Assembly: GCA_032622095.1 (NCBI GenBank) | Contig: CP136061.1 | Coordinates: forward strand, 6,894,734 to 6,958,733 | Origin: Siphonodentalium dalli | Taxonomy: Eukaryota > Mollusca > Scaphopoda > Gadilida > Siphonodentaliidae | Direction of reading: 5' to 3' | Length of the DNA stretch: 64,000 bases | Part shown: one piece after another, positions 34,595 through 47,372 of the stretch | Layout of the letters: each line of letters opens with the position of its first letter | Numbering within the stretch: position 1 is the first letter of the stretch | Made by a program: the position numbers and the translations under genes | The notes under the pieces: model-generated | Database searches by the model: none | Told to the model about the DNA's origin: nothing | Seen by the model: the letters and a program-made list of their open reading frames with translations, nothing else

Positions 34595-35361
34595 TTAGTT
34601 TTTTTTTTATATAAGCCTGTTTTGAAAAATGAAATTTGGCATTTGGGTTTACTAGCAAAAAATACAGGTCCAGTTCAAATTTGGGTTCCGCCCGCTAATT
34701 TTCGCCAGAGTTACGGCCCTTTTGGTTGGAATTTGTACTCAATTTTCGTTTCCAGATGATAAACTTGAGTAAATCTGAACTGAATGGAATGAAATTTGGT
34801 CTGAGTTTACTGGCCTCAGTGATCTCCCTTATAGTCATGAACAACAAAATACAATGGGATGAAGGATATCTTCATGCAATCGGTTTTATCCAGTCTTTGC
34901 AGGCCGGATCACATAAGGATTGACTGTCATGTGGACTGTTTTTATGGAGATGTAACCGTGAGGTAAGTGGTCATAACTTGTGTAAAAACAATGTCTATTA
35001 AGTTAGTAATTACTATTTATAGTACTAATCTCTATATTAAGTGTATCGTGACAAAACCAGCCCAAAATATCCCATAGCACCCTTGGCAAAAGTTAACAGG
35101 AACAATTTCTTTATATTGAAACCTGATGATTTAATTTAAGTCAGTCCTGCGCCCAAATGCGCCCAAAACATTACATGTTTTTCTTTCCGGTATCGATGGA
35201 ATTATGGGCTTGCAGTTATGAGCTGTTGCGCGTTCACCGAGAAATAACTGCATCTAGTCACGTGGGCGCCGACCAATCGAAATGCTGGATTTAGTGATAA
35301 TCACACTTAGTATGTAAATATATGTACATGTATATAGATCCGGGGTATAAATTAACAGACA
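34595..35361. other. No recognisable gene
   Basis: Unique-looking AT-rich sequence; an open frame of 65 codons at 34,726-34,923 has no recognisable family and I do not call it. Confidence 0.6.
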
Positions 35362-35466
35362 CAGTAATGCGGGGAGAGCTTTCCGATGAATGGCAACAAG
35401 CCATATTTCCGGCTAAATCCTGAAAAGTTACCCATAATTCTGCTGTGGTTAAAGGGTCGATTACTC
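35362..35466 (-). mobile_element. MITE family A, half copy 5
   Basis: The left terminus is cut to cagtaatgc and fused directly to the right arm (gagagctttccgatgaatgg onward). Confidence 0.82.
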
Positions 35467-35531
35467 TCTATTAATATCACTTTTATTTAGGATTTCTTAT
35501 CACATTCAGGAGATATTTTTATATCTGAGCA

Positions 35532-35682
35532 CAAGTCTGAGTTTAGTGTGCCTGTCATTTGCAGAATGAGGTCCCCAGAGGGTGAATTTAGTGATGCTAG
35601 CCTGCTATGCGAGATAGCTTCACTAAATTCACACTCTGGGGACCTCATTCTGCAAATGACACCCACACTAAACTCAGACTTG
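35532..35682 (+). mobile_element. Palindromic element family B, short form
   Basis: A single-core 151-bp hairpin: caagtctgagtttagtgtgc at the left, its inverse at the right, with one copy of the tgaggtccccagagggtgaa core. It represents the outer ends of the composite form joined without the interior. Confidence 0.9.
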
Positions 35683-36265
35683 GTGAAGAAAAGAAAATGA
35701 GTATGATGGAATGTTAGTTCAAGAGAGATAACTCTATTACACAATGTAGTTTGACATGTTTTGGAACAAAAACTGAATTGGTTACAACGCTCTATGGGGA
35801 TTATGTTACCGTTTAACCCTTTGATGATGGATACTATCAGATGGGTAGATATTAAATTCCCATTCATTCATTTGTGGGGATGTTCAACAGTTGAATTACA
35901 ACATACAATCGACCTTTCCAGAGCTATCAATCAATTTATTATTACCAGATATATTCTACCAATCAGCGACTGAGACAATCGCTTGCTGCATTCAGAATTC
36001 TTTGTTCATCCTAGATTTTGAAATCTGTGCAAAATTTCAGTGTTAAATTTCATTTTTTGTAAAATTGATAATGTACTACAGGCCTGCAAATTTGAGGTGA
36101 ACAACCGTTCAATTCGCTTGGAAGTTATCTAATATGAAAATGCCGCGAACAAAAAACAGGTTGCCAAAGTTTTATAAATGCGGGTCTTGCGATAAATAAT
36201 TCTCACCTTAATTTTTACTTAATCAAGTCCAAAAATGAGATATTCTAATTTATTATGGTAGTTCA
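35683..36265. other. No recognisable gene
   Basis: AT-rich; no exon or repeat recognised. Confidence 0.55.
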
Positions 36266-36269
36266 ATGA

Positions 36270-36382
36270 GTTGCCATCTGTAGTTAGTAATACCGGTTGT
36301 AGTCTGTAGTTAGTAATACCGGTTGTAGTCTGTAGTTAGTAATACCGGTTGTAGTCTGTAGTTAGTAATACCGGTTGTAGTG
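36270..36382 (+). repeat. 26-bp tandem repeat, 4 copies
   Basis: Unit gtctgtagttagtaataccg plus gttgta, the first unit slightly diverged. Confidence 0.93.
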
Positions 36383-36737
36383 ATTATAACAGTTTGTTTA
36401 ACTCTCCTGCTAATCAATGTTATGGGTTACCTAAGCACAGGGGGGGGTGGGTATTATAGCAGATAGGCAGTTACTGTAAAACTAAACTATTTCTGCAGAC
36501 GCCTTGTCTCCTAGCAACTGTAAGCTCCCCCCACTAATCAATATGTGTGGATATCTCCATTTATATCATTTTGTCCATCTGCTAACATTTTAATTTCGGA
36601 CTCATAACTCGAGTTTATATTGGTCAAAACAATTTGAGCCCTGCCTAGAACATGGATTTGGAAACACTTGGTGTAGAGCATGCAACGAATATATACTCTG
36701 GCAAGTAATTATATATCTTAGTTAATATCTGTTCATT

Positions 36738-36962
36738 AACCCTGCCATGAGAATGAGCTATGCTGGTGCAGCATTAAAGATCCTGTACCAGTGCATTCTC
36801 CTATATATGCTAGTGTCCCATAGGGAGCCTCGCATATAAAGAGAATTCACTGGTTTACAAGGTCAAGGTAAATATTGTTAGGTCAATGTATTGTCTTATA
36901 TATGCGAGGCTCCCTACGGGAGACTCACATATACATGTATGAGAATTCATTGCCACAGTTTA
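36738..36962 (+). mobile_element. P-type element fragment with two hairpins
   Basis: Begins ttaaccctgccatgagaatg, like other TTAACCCT elements here. Two hairpins contain ccagtgcattctcctatata and aatgtattgtcttatatatg with gaggctcccta and inverse. The right TTAA end was not found. Confidence 0.55.
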
Positions 36963-37092
36963 TTGGCGAGGGCTGCAATGATAGACTTGGTCGCGATACA
37001 ATACATGATCAACGATATGATACACTAATTTAGTGTTTCCAAATGAATACTGCCTAAATTATCAGAAAAAAACAACTTTATAACTGGAGTTA

Positions 37093-37925
37093 AAGTACAT
37101 TTTAAAGGTCCTCTTAATTATCGAATCACAGGATCAATCATATACCCTGCTGGACAAAACAAGTGTCCACTTAACTGCGGTGCGGTTAGCGTTGCCACCG
37201 CGGCCGAAATGCAACTACACCGCGCTCCACCGGCTAACTACAGTTGGGCCGCGGTATAATTGCCATTCAGCATGGTGTAGTTGCCACGGTGTACTTTCAT
37301 CAAACTGAAAAAATACAATACAAACCAGAAATCTAACCACGGTGTACATGCCATTCGACTGCAAGGGTAGTTGCCTTTTGGCTGCAGTGAACTTGCTGTT
37401 TGGCCGCAGTGTCTGAGTGTACTTGCCGTTCGGCCGCAGTGCTCAACTGCAGTTACAAACTCTGACACCACGGCCGAACGGCAAATACACCGTGGTGCCA
37501 ATGTACACTTGTTTTGTCCAGCAGGGTACAACATATTATATACCATTTGATAGAGGAAGCTCCAAAACATTTTATTAACTCATCCGGGTGAATAAACTGG
37601 GAACATGTTTTTTTTTTAGGTACCGAAATGCGTTCTGTGCTTAATTTTGACCAGGACTGGACTATAAGTCAATTATTCTCAATGGAAGGGGAATAACTCT
37701 ACTAGTATCTCTTAGTCTGAATTCTGATGCCTTCTGGGTTAACAACGGGGGGAAAGTCTTGAAATTAATCTGAGAATTACTTGGTAGACTCTCACAGCTG
37801 TTCCCTATTCTGGTGGAATATATATTTTGGTTCCTCTTCCAAATGGTATATAATATGGAATATGTTGTGTTGTATATAATGTTATCTGGGCATTTGAAAA
37901 TTAAGTGGGCCTTTAAACTAAAATG
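37093..37925 (+). mobile_element. Family G element, copy 2, inside K
   Basis: Inverted ends tttaaaggtcctcttaatt (left) and inverse of ttaaaggcccacttaatttt (right). An inner inverted pair tataccatttgatagaggaa and ttcctcttccaaatggtata is also present. The left half is interrupted by family D element 37,145-37,526. Confidence 0.7.
37145..37526 (+). mobile_element. Family D GC-rich MITE, copy 1
   Basis: Ends ccctgctggacaaaacaagt and inverse, bordered by TA on both sides. The interior is GC-rich with degenerate repeats of gcggccgaacggcaagtaca type. Distinct base composition from its AT-rich surroundings. Confidence 0.88.
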
Positions 37926-38383
37926 GAGTTGAATTGTTGGCTAGATGAGTCAAATATACACGTAAACTTGAGAGATAATTGCAGGATTTGCTTTTTTACA
38001 CTAGCCTATCTTCAGACATTACTTGATTTCCTGTATCGCGATACACATGACACAATACGATATGCATATCGTTTGAGTGTATCACTATACATTTAATTCA
38101 TGATGAATCGTTGCAACCCTAGTATTTGCAGAATTTCGGGACGCTCAAGTCATGAAACAGTTAATAAGGGAGGTAACGCCAGTCATGAAATGGTTAATAA
38201 TGTATTTCACAATATTTGAAGGTCCCGACTCAAGATTGCATGATTTAGGCAACATTTGTGAGCCAATTTTGCATCGCTTACAATCATGAATTTTTTCTTG
38301 GGTAAGCAATTCAATGTCTATCACAAAATCAGCTCAGAGTCGGCTGAATCATCTCTACATGCGTAGCCAGAGTAGAGATTCAT

Positions 38384-38700
38384 GGCAAGATCCAAGCTCC
38401 ATGCAGAGTTCAGTCCCCTACGCAGGACTTACCGCTGCCCGCACCTACACGGAATGTGAAGAAATGTCGCATTTATTTATTTGAGACTTTGTAGGTTACA
38501 ATTCATTCTGGATCATTCTGAGAAACTGAACTGTCCATATTCATTTGAAAGTGGTCAAGATCAAGTCAGAGTGAATTGTAACTGGCAAAACACTTTAATA
38601 AAAAATGTTCGATTTAATTAAGAAAATACACGTACCGGCAGCGTTCAGACATCGTGTAGCGAGGGGACTGAACTCTGTTTTTCAGCTTGGGCAAGATCTA
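38384..38700 (+). mobile_element. Inverted-repeat element beside MRPS33
   Basis: About 36-bp inverted ends sharing agagttcagtcccct and its inverse aggggactgaactct, with a weaker inner pair (tacaattcattctg and agtgaattgta). Lies 72 bp beyond the MRPS33 stop codon, so it may overlap its 3' UTR. Confidence 0.65.
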
Positions 38701-38771
38701 CACCCTTGAGTAAAACAAGAGAAGGAAATTTGTAATAAAAATTCTATTAAATGACTATAGGTTATAAAAAT

Positions 38772-39080
38772 TTATCCGTTCTCTTCCTCTTCTGCCTTCG
38801 CAGCTCGTTTCGCTTCTCTCTGTTCAAAACCCTTCAGCATTTTTGCAGGAATCTTTTCAAAGAAGTTAACTTTTCCCCGTAAGGCTCGTTGTCGTTCCAT
38901 TTCCTCGTTGAAATCTTGATGCTCGTCTCTGTACAGGCCGTAGCTTCTCAGTGTTTTCATGAGATCATGTATCTCGTCATGTGGTGGATAATAATTCACG
39001 ATCTCCGGCTTCAGGTTAACAGGCTTCTCTTTCATCATTTTCACAATCTTTATCGATCTTGGGTCAGTTGGACGAACAAC
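38772..39080 (-). CDS. MRPS33: Mitochondrial ribosomal protein S33 (MRPS33), exon 2
   Basis: MRPS33 is a component of the small (28S) subunit of the mitochondrial ribosome, made in the cytosol and imported. Reading leftwards, acceptor ctccttgtag precedes position 39,080. The frame starts VVRPTDPRSIKIVKMMKEKP, continues through LMKTLRSYGLYRDEHQDFNE, which matches the family signature L-M-x-T-L-R-x-x-G-L-Y-R-D-E-H-Q-D-F, and ends with a lysine/alanine/glutamate-rich tail before TAA at 38,772-38,774. Joined in phase 0 to the exon at 44,403-44,459 it gives 121 residues, slightly longer than human (106); the excess is mainly C-terminal. Confidence is high because both exons and the phase agree. 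Confidence 0.96.
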   Translation of the reverse strand, partial: VVRPTDPRSIKIVKMMKEKPVNLKPEIVNYYPPHDEIHDLMKTLRSYGLYRDEHQDFNEEMERQRALRGKVNFFEKIPAKMLKGFEQREAKRAAKAEEEENG

Positions 39081-39539
39081 CTACAAGGAGAGTATGTCAC
39101 AGTAAATGAGAGGCCGATAACAGCAAATGTTGTAGCACGCCTTCTGTATACCACGAGCAGGCTCTTGTTTACGTACACCATCGTACGTCTTGACGACAAT
39201 ATACTATTTACGCGCTGATTATGTTTGACATATGAACAAAACTATATATATTTTAATATTCCTTCTAGTGGTGGCGATTTGCAGAAATATGAATATTTCT
39301 GCAAATGAATGCCGCCCATGCCTTTAAAATATGTTATGTTGCTTGATTCTGAAGCGTCGCACGTTTGGGTTTGATCTGTATAAGTATATTTTGTCAGAGT
39401 AAGACCTCTATATATCTATCTGGGATCGCTGATCTGAAATGACTTATCTGTTCTAAAAAAAATAGCCGATACAAATGTCCCGATTGATTGTATGTATTAT
39501 ACTAGAAAATTTGAAATAAAACCATTATTAATCTATAGA

Positions 39540-39725
39540 TGCGTTTCCAGACAGGGGTCTTCGAATCATTTTATACCCGGGAACTAACTATATAAAACTT
39601 GTTACAGGAAGATATAGTCCATCTTTAATGATAGAGTATGATAATACTGAGTCAGGTTGTGGATTGCAATGCAGGTGAAGTCACTACCGATCGAGCTAAT
39701 TATGATCACGTAGTCGGGACATCTT
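39540..39725 (-). repeat. Possible tRNA-derived SINE remnant
   Basis: On the minus strand, tagctcgatcggtagtgac resembles an RNA polymerase III A box, and tgcattgcaatcc about 15 bases later resembles a degraded B box. The rest is not recognisable, so this is a weak call. Confidence 0.3.
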
Positions 39726-40484
39726 AGATTGTTATATTTAATAGTTGCATAATACTTAATATAGTCGTCATGTCAACGCCTGTTGAATGCGCGTGAAGTG
39801 AAGTATTTAGGGATTTTTTTGGGGACACCTGTTTTCGTTAATGATATGCTAAAGTCATACCCCGGAGGTCTGAGTTGGGGAGGTTTCGGCAGGGGTATCC
39901 CCCCCGCTGATGGTGGGGGGTCTGGGGGTTTTCTCCCTGGAAATTTTTTGAAAATCCAATGCATTCTCTTGGTCAGTATATTGAATTTTACTGAGAGGTC
40001 AATTTGATCTTAATTTGTCTATTAAGTCTATTAAATTACTATTAGTACTAATCTCTATGTTAATTGTTCATTTGGTATCATAGGATCCCATGTACCTCAT
40101 AACCAGGTTGATTTGATCACTGTTACTGTACTGTGTAATTTAACTTGAATTTGATTGAAATACTAAAGTCTGAATGCTGAATGACAACAAACCTGAACTC
40201 AAACCTTTTGAAGTTTTCACAGATGAAAGCTAGATAAAGCCAAACATACTTTACAGTATGATTCCAAATGTTAAAATTAAATCTTTTTAAAACTTAAATT
40301 CTTTATATCTTGTTATGATATGAATTGGGACCTGAATTGAACTGAATTTTTTTGGGCGCCTGGAGTTTGGGCGCCCAAACCGGTAAACGGTATGAAAACC
40401 GGCCTTGATACAATGTATGTCCCTGACAAAGGTTAATGAGTTTCCTGTATAAAAGAAGGGTGTAAATCATGGTGCATTAAATTG

Positions 40485-40750
40485 GATTAGAGCCTTTACC
40501 GACAACGGAACCCAAGTCGTTAGATTAGAGCCTTTACCAACAACGGAACCCAAGTCGTTAGATTAGAGCCTTTACTGACAACGGAACCCAAGTCGTTAGA
40601 TTAGAGCCTTTACTGACAACGGAACCCAAGTCGTTAGATTAGAGCCTTTACCGACAACGGAACCCAAGTCGTTAGATTAGAGCCTTTACTGACAACGGAA
40701 CCCAAGTCGTTAGATTAGAGCCTTTACCGACAACGGAACCCAAGTCGTTG
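40485..40750 (+). repeat. 38-bp minisatellite, 7 copies
   Basis: Uniform unit gattagagcctttactgaca plus acggaacccaagtcgtta, with tacc/tact variants. Confidence 0.97.
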
Positions 40751-40783
40751 GGTGCCCTGATTTTTCTTCTTTACATCAACCAA

Positions 40784-41432
40784 TTATCTGCTATGGAAGA
40801 CATAGATTCAGATTGAAGTTCCCAAATGGTGAATATTGTGATGTACACCCATTGGGGAACCTTGATTTATATGCAATGTGTCATCTGCCAATTTATATAC
40901 TCTTGAGTGCCTAATAAAAGTACAGGGTGGAATAATAGTACAGGTTGGAAAATGTCGCGTAACTGAATAATAGTACAGGGCGGAATAAACGTACAGACTG
41001 GAAATATTAGTACCATACATCCCAACAAAACGCACCATCTGACTGGTTTACTGATGCCATGTGACAGAAATAGTTTCGATGGATAGCCAGGTCTGTGAAT
41101 CTACAGTGTGCTGATCACTGTCAACAATCAGAGTTCATTTATCTATGAATAACACAATTTAAGATTGGTGAATTATTTCTTTTGGTTAATTTAATAAACG
41201 TACAGGACCAAATAACGATCATACAGGTGGGAATTTTACCTCAATTTTAATAATCGTACATGTATGTTTATTAGGCACCCAAGAGTAGAGATATAGAGAA
41301 ACTAAACTAAACTAAAAAAGAAATAGAATAATGATGCTAGCCCACTGTGTAGGATTGCGTCACCAAATTCACCCTCTGGGGATCTCATTCTGTAGATGAC
41401 AGACACATAAACTCAGGCTTGGAATGGATGTA
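40784..41432 (+). mobile_element. Family B element split by element I
   Basis: The family B interior (tctgctatggaagacataga, gaatattgtgatgtacaccc) is broken at tgccaatttat and resumes at agatatagagaaactaaact, ending with the usual tctggggatctcattctg and aaactcaggcttg. The 388 bp between are a separate element. Confidence 0.8.
40899..41286 (+). mobile_element. Element I, inserted in family B
   Basis: Inverted ends actcttgagtgcctaataaa and inverse of actcttgggtgcctaataaa. The interior holds dispersed gtacaggg(c/t)ggaataa copies. No coding capacity. Confidence 0.78.
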
Positions 41433-41531
41433 CAAAGGGAATACCGGTATGTGCGTGGCTCCATATTTCATTCTTTAATCATATTAAACCAAACAGTTAT
41501 TGCTGGAATCTTCATATTTTCAATACTATTA

Positions 41532-42395
41532 AATAGCTCATTTGAGCTCACGTAGCTAAATTGAAGTAAATTTTTAATGTGATTTCAGTCTGCGAATTTA
41601 ATTTTACTGGATCAACTTAACATTAATCTTCTCAAAATTAACTTGCGCTCATCTACTGACAACAGTCTTGATATATTTTGAGTTTATAATACAATTGCTT
41701 AAGGATTTACCCATATGTTTTCATTAAAATTTGGAAGAGAAAATAGTTTTTAGTTGACTTTTCATTTGGTAAATCTTCGTCACGCCATCTTTGATCTTAT
41801 CCAAAGATTAAATGAAACAAGCATTTTGATTGGCACCTCGAAACGGTCTCTCGCTATGTGTTTATTAGTAGGATTTCAATTGAATTTCACTGGTTAGAAC
41901 ATATGGAAAGCCACATGCTTAACCATATCGACAAAATAGAAAACACACTAAGCGATGCGTAAAATTAGTAAGTGATGCGTAAAATTATACAGTAGAATAC
42001 AAATGTATTGACCGCTCGTGCTTCCATATTTCTTCCTCTCCTAATGGGAGTCAACTCAGTCCAGTCTCTTTGGGAAAAATATTTCTTGTAAATGGATTCC
42101 AGTGGTTTATCCAATCGGGAGGCTGAGAAGCAGCAGTTTTATGTACACAATTCATAAGTTCGATAAAAAGTTTAATCTCATAAAAGTGTTAACCAAATCA
42201 CCTTTGATCGCATGCATGGCTGTTTTAATTAGTTGTACTGAAGGTGTTTCTTTGAAGCTTCACATGCGGTCTAACTAATGAAATTAAAATTGCTTTGCAA
42301 TATTTTGCGTTAGGTGTTGAACTGAAGGAACAGACTGAAATCACATTAAAAATTTAGCTCAATTTAGCTAGCCTAAGTGAGCTCAAATGAGATAT
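41532..42395. repeat. Foldback element, ~62-bp arms
   Basis: Left arm has tagctcatttgagctcac and aatttttaatgtgatttcag; right arm (42,331-42,395) is the inverse complement. About 740 bp of non-coding sequence lie between. Confidence 0.82.
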
Positions 42396-43735
42396 TTAGC
42401 TCATTTGTATGGGAGGCCAAATTCACATTTAATAATTAATTGTGCTTAAGCGCAATCAATTGCGCTTACGCGCAATCATTGCGCTTAAGCGCAATTCATG
42501 GTTATATGTAACAAAACACCCCTGGTGAATAAATAGGTTTCTCCATAACTTAGCATTAACTCCTATTGACATGTCACTTCTTGGTTTCATTGGTTTGGAT
42601 GGGTAGGGAGCTAGCCCAACTTCTTTATCAAAATGGCTGACTCGCAATAGTATCACCTTCTGTTTTAGTTGGAGCGATTCGTGATAGCATTATATTATCT
42701 TCGGTATATATTAGTTGGGGCTACTTGCAATAGCATTACTTTCTGTATTAGTCGGGGCGACATTGATTTTCTTCAATTTTCGAGTATACAGGCACACCAT
42801 ATGAGGGAAGCAAGCCCTCTGTGACACCACATAACGTGTTATATGATCATGGAAATACTATATATATATAGTATAGATTTGTGCAAGAGCTGCTGATTTA
42901 ATAAGAAAAACTAGAGCTTCAGGACTGAGACACCAAAGCTCCAGTAATTACACACCATTTTTGGACAGGGATGCTGATAATATGAAAATAGGGTTTTTTC
43001 CCCCTGATTTAAGTCAATAAGTAAACCATACAGTAATGATCTAATTAATCGACTCCTTAACCACAGCATAATTATGGATAACTTTTCAGGATTTAGTCAG
43101 AAATATGGCTTGTTGCCATTCATCGGAAAGCTCTTGAGAGCTTTTCGATGAATGGCAACAAGCCATATTTCCAACTAAATCCTGAAAAGTTACCCATAAT
43201 TCTGCTGTGGTTAAGAAGTCGATTAAATAGAGCATTACTGTATGAGGTAAGAAAGCCCTCATGCAGTGACCCCGCATGCATGTATAGGATATTACCATAG
43301 TAAAGGCTAAAATCTGTGCAAAAATACATTAAAAACATCATACAAAACATTACTAGAGTTCCGGGAAGGCGACATCAATTCTTTGGATAGAGGGATGCTG
43401 ATAATATGTAATTAGGGGATTCTCCTTGTTGAACACATACTCACAGTTTGACTGTTGAGTACAGGTCAAAATTAGCCCAATGGCAATGCTCATCTTGTGT
43501 TGCTAGGTGATACACCAGGTCATGCTAATAGTTTATGGGTAGGTTAGATAGTAGTCACAATTACGCTTAAGCGTAAATGCCCTATTTGCGCTTAAGCACA
43601 ATGTGGTATTTGCGCTTAAGCGCAATTCATTGCGCTTAACCGCAATCAATTGCGCTTAAGCGCAATTAATTATTAAATGTGAATTTGGCCTCCCATACAT
43701 TTGGAGCTATTTACTAATGTAGCTCATTTGCCCGA
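42396..43735. repeat. Foldback with tandem GCGCTTAAGCGC palindromes
   Basis: Arms share gtatgggaggccaaattcac and atttaataattaattg with the inverse at 43,660-43,705. Each arm also carries several copies of the self-complementary motif ttgcgcttaagcgcaa (three at left, about five at right). A family A MITE sits inside. It abuts the previous foldback. Confidence 0.82.
43031..43240 (+). mobile_element. MITE family A, copy 6 (full)
   Basis: Full 210-bp inverted repeat bordered by TA; ends cagtaatgatctaattaatc and inverse. Confidence 0.9.
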
Positions 43736-44402
43736 CCTGGTAAATGACGAAATACGAAGCTGCAGTTTTCACGATCGCTGCACTGTTTTCTAGTTTTATG
43801 CTCATTATATCATCAAAACTCAAATAAAATCATGCCATGTCGCTTATTTTGTTTTATTTCTTCACTTCAGTATGCTGGTACACTACAAAACATGATTTAA
43901 AGGTACGGTTGTCCTTGGCGGTGGGTATCCTGTGAAAATATTTCCACACGTCAAAAACCCCCACAAACAGAAAGAACATCAAAATGTAGACCGACTTTGT
44001 CCGTATACAAATAAGAAATATCACATAAACAGTATGTTATTGTCATATGTTTGACCATTGTTATGTAAACAAAAGCATAAAAAGTTACTTTTCTGGCGTT
44101 TGTTTACTGTCTAACAAACTTCAGCCCAAAATGTTATTGACAGGGAAGTCGTAATCTCGTATGTCATCATTCATGTTCCAACTTATTTTTCCTCAACTTG
44201 ATTTTGCTTGGTATTTGGACATTCCGAATTTGGCACATTTCAACAGAATCCAATAAAGCAATGTGGTGTTATGGAGCAGACACGAAAAATCTTACATACA
44301 GACAGACACTGTCTGAGACAGATGTCGAGATGGACAGAAAAAAACAAACAAGGGGGCATAATTGGCATAATTTCCATAAAAATTAAATTGAAAATAAATC
44401 AC

Positions 44403-44459
44403 CTCTCCAAAAATCTGAGCTGACAAGCGGGCCATACGTTTGGCGTAATTTGAAGCCAT
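44403..44459 (-). CDS. MRPS33: MRPS33 exon 1 with start codon
   Basis: Reading leftwards, ATG at 44,459 starts MASNYAKRMARLSAQIFGE, ending in GAG directly before gtgatt. This aligns with the vertebrate N-terminus (Y-A-x-R-M-x-x-L-S-A-R-x-F-G-E-V) and joins exon 2 in phase 0, making ...FGE-VVRPTDP. The 19 codons are too short for ordinary ORF detection and were found by looking for the missing N-terminus. Start choice rests on this alignment. Confidence 0.93.
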
Positions 44460-45935
<1,476 letters not shown>

Positions 45936-46577
45936 ATCTGACATGGAATCAAATCACATATGTGATTCATCTGTATATTTATCATTTTACTCCTGTTAAT
46001 ACTAGTAGTAGTACACACATTTACCTATTAACCAGCGAACTATTATGCATTTGTTCTCTGAGTGTTAAGTCATGAACATTCATTGCTTGCAAAAAATTAT
46101 GTTACTTATTCTACTTTCCCAAAAAAAAATCATTATCACCGACAATAACACATGTAACAGGTTCAATTTTGTAATTAGTTGTCTTTCGCGTAATTCAAGC
46201 ATTTTGAAATGTTTTTCTCATGCTTTAATTTGACCATCTATTGTTTTAAATTTAATGTTATGTTTTAGTTTAGATGTCATTTGATAAATGCAAATATTCA
46301 GCTTACTAGTACATATATTTGGCTGCAGAACTCGATTTGCAATTTCTGCTAATTTAGTGCATGTGTATGAAAAAACATGTATTGGTTGCGAATGCTATAC
46401 AAACCCAGTGTTGCAAAATTTAAAACAGTAAATCGGCTGAGTTATAACTAACCGAAGTGCTTCATCAACGATGCCATTTTTGTTGCGAGCTCTCTGTGGA
46501 GAAATGGTTTCTGTTTGAGATAACTCAATTGGCTAATATTTATATAATGGTAATCACGAGACTAAGCTTTCAAAAGG
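45936..46577 (+). other. WDR5 3' flank, probable 3' UTR
   Basis: AT-rich, no repeat recognised. A short hairpin (aatcacatatgtgatt) lies near 45,953. I see no canonical AATAAA here, so the transcript end is undetermined. Confidence 0.45.
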
Positions 46578-46579
46578 TA

Positions 46580-47339
46580 CCCTGCTGGACAAAACAAGTG
46601 TCCACTTAAGCTGAAATGGTCATTGTCACCCCCTTTCGTTCAGTTGGGTACCCAGCTTTTTTAAACTTTCAGTTGGGTACCCAGCTTTTATAAAATTTAC
46701 AGTTGGGTACCCAGCTTTATGAGCAGTCAATCTGCAGTACCTATATGTCCTACATGTATGCATATAATTCTTCTCCGCTATTATTTTCAAGCATCGTGAC
46801 GAATAGACATCATAATTCATATGTAAACAAGAATTCACAAATTTACCAGGTTCATTTCGCAATCAACTGAGGGCAATCACTAATTAAATCAAGCTCTGTG
46901 TGAGATCTCATAAAGCTGGGTACCCAAATGTAAATTTTACAAAAGCTGGGTACCCAACTGAAAATAAAAAAAAGCTGGGTACCCTACTGAACGAAAGGGG
47001 GTGACAGTGACCATTTCAGCTCCACTTAACCGTGGTGCGGTTAGCGTCGCCACCACGGCCGAAATGCAACTACAACCCGGCTCCACCGGCTAACTATAGT
47101 TGGGCCGCGGTGTACTTGCCATTCGGCCATGGTGTAGTTGCCGCAGTGTACGTTCATTAAACTGAAAATCTAATCACAATGTACATGCCATTCACCTGCG
47201 TTGTAGTTTTCTTTCGGCCATGGTGTACTTGCTGTTTGGCCGCTGTGTACCTGTCGTTCCGCCACAGTGCTCAACTGCAGTTACAAACTCAGACACCGCG
47301 GTGGAATGGCAAATACACCACTTGTTTTGTCCAGCGGCG
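46580..47339 (+). mobile_element. Family D MITE, copy 2, interrupted by element M
   Basis: Ends ccctgctggacaaaacaagt and inverse (slightly mutated, ccagcggcg), bordered by TA. Same orientation as 37,145-37,526. A 411-bp element sits 30 bp inside the left end. Confidence 0.88.
46610..47020 (+). mobile_element. Element M: MITE with 9-bp target duplication
   Basis: Perfect direct repeats tccacttaa flank it (46,601-46,609 and 47,021-47,029). Terminal inverted repeats of ~115 bp begin gctgaaatggtcattgtcac; each contains three spaced copies of agttgggtacccagctt. A 9-bp duplication suggests a Mutator-like (MULE) origin; that is inference. Removing it restores a continuous family D sequence. Confidence 0.92.
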
Positions 47340-47372
47340 TAGGTGATAGATACTTCACACAATTGAGTTATA

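Larger units (their letters stand above)
36963..38128 (+). mobile_element. Family K element, copy 1, carrying nested insertions
   Basis: Ends (gggctgcaatgat at left, atcgttgcaaccct at right) are inverted. Left part (tgtttccaaatgaatactgc) and right part (aattgttggctagatgagtc) are contiguous in the copy at 51,996-52,275, but here are split by about 830 bp that is itself element G containing element D. Confidence 0.75.
39081..44402 (-). other. MRPS33 intron, 5.3 kb
   Basis: Bounded by a GT donor (gtgattta, reading leftwards from 44,402) and a tgtag acceptor. It holds a 38-bp array, a nested B/I element, two long foldbacks and a family A MITE, and no other gene that I can see. Confidence 0.9.

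Noticed and set aside
34726-34923. 65-codon frame MEFVLNFRFQMINLSKSELN...
   Set aside because: No recognisable family, no splice context and no neighbouring exon; a length expected by chance in this amount of DNA.
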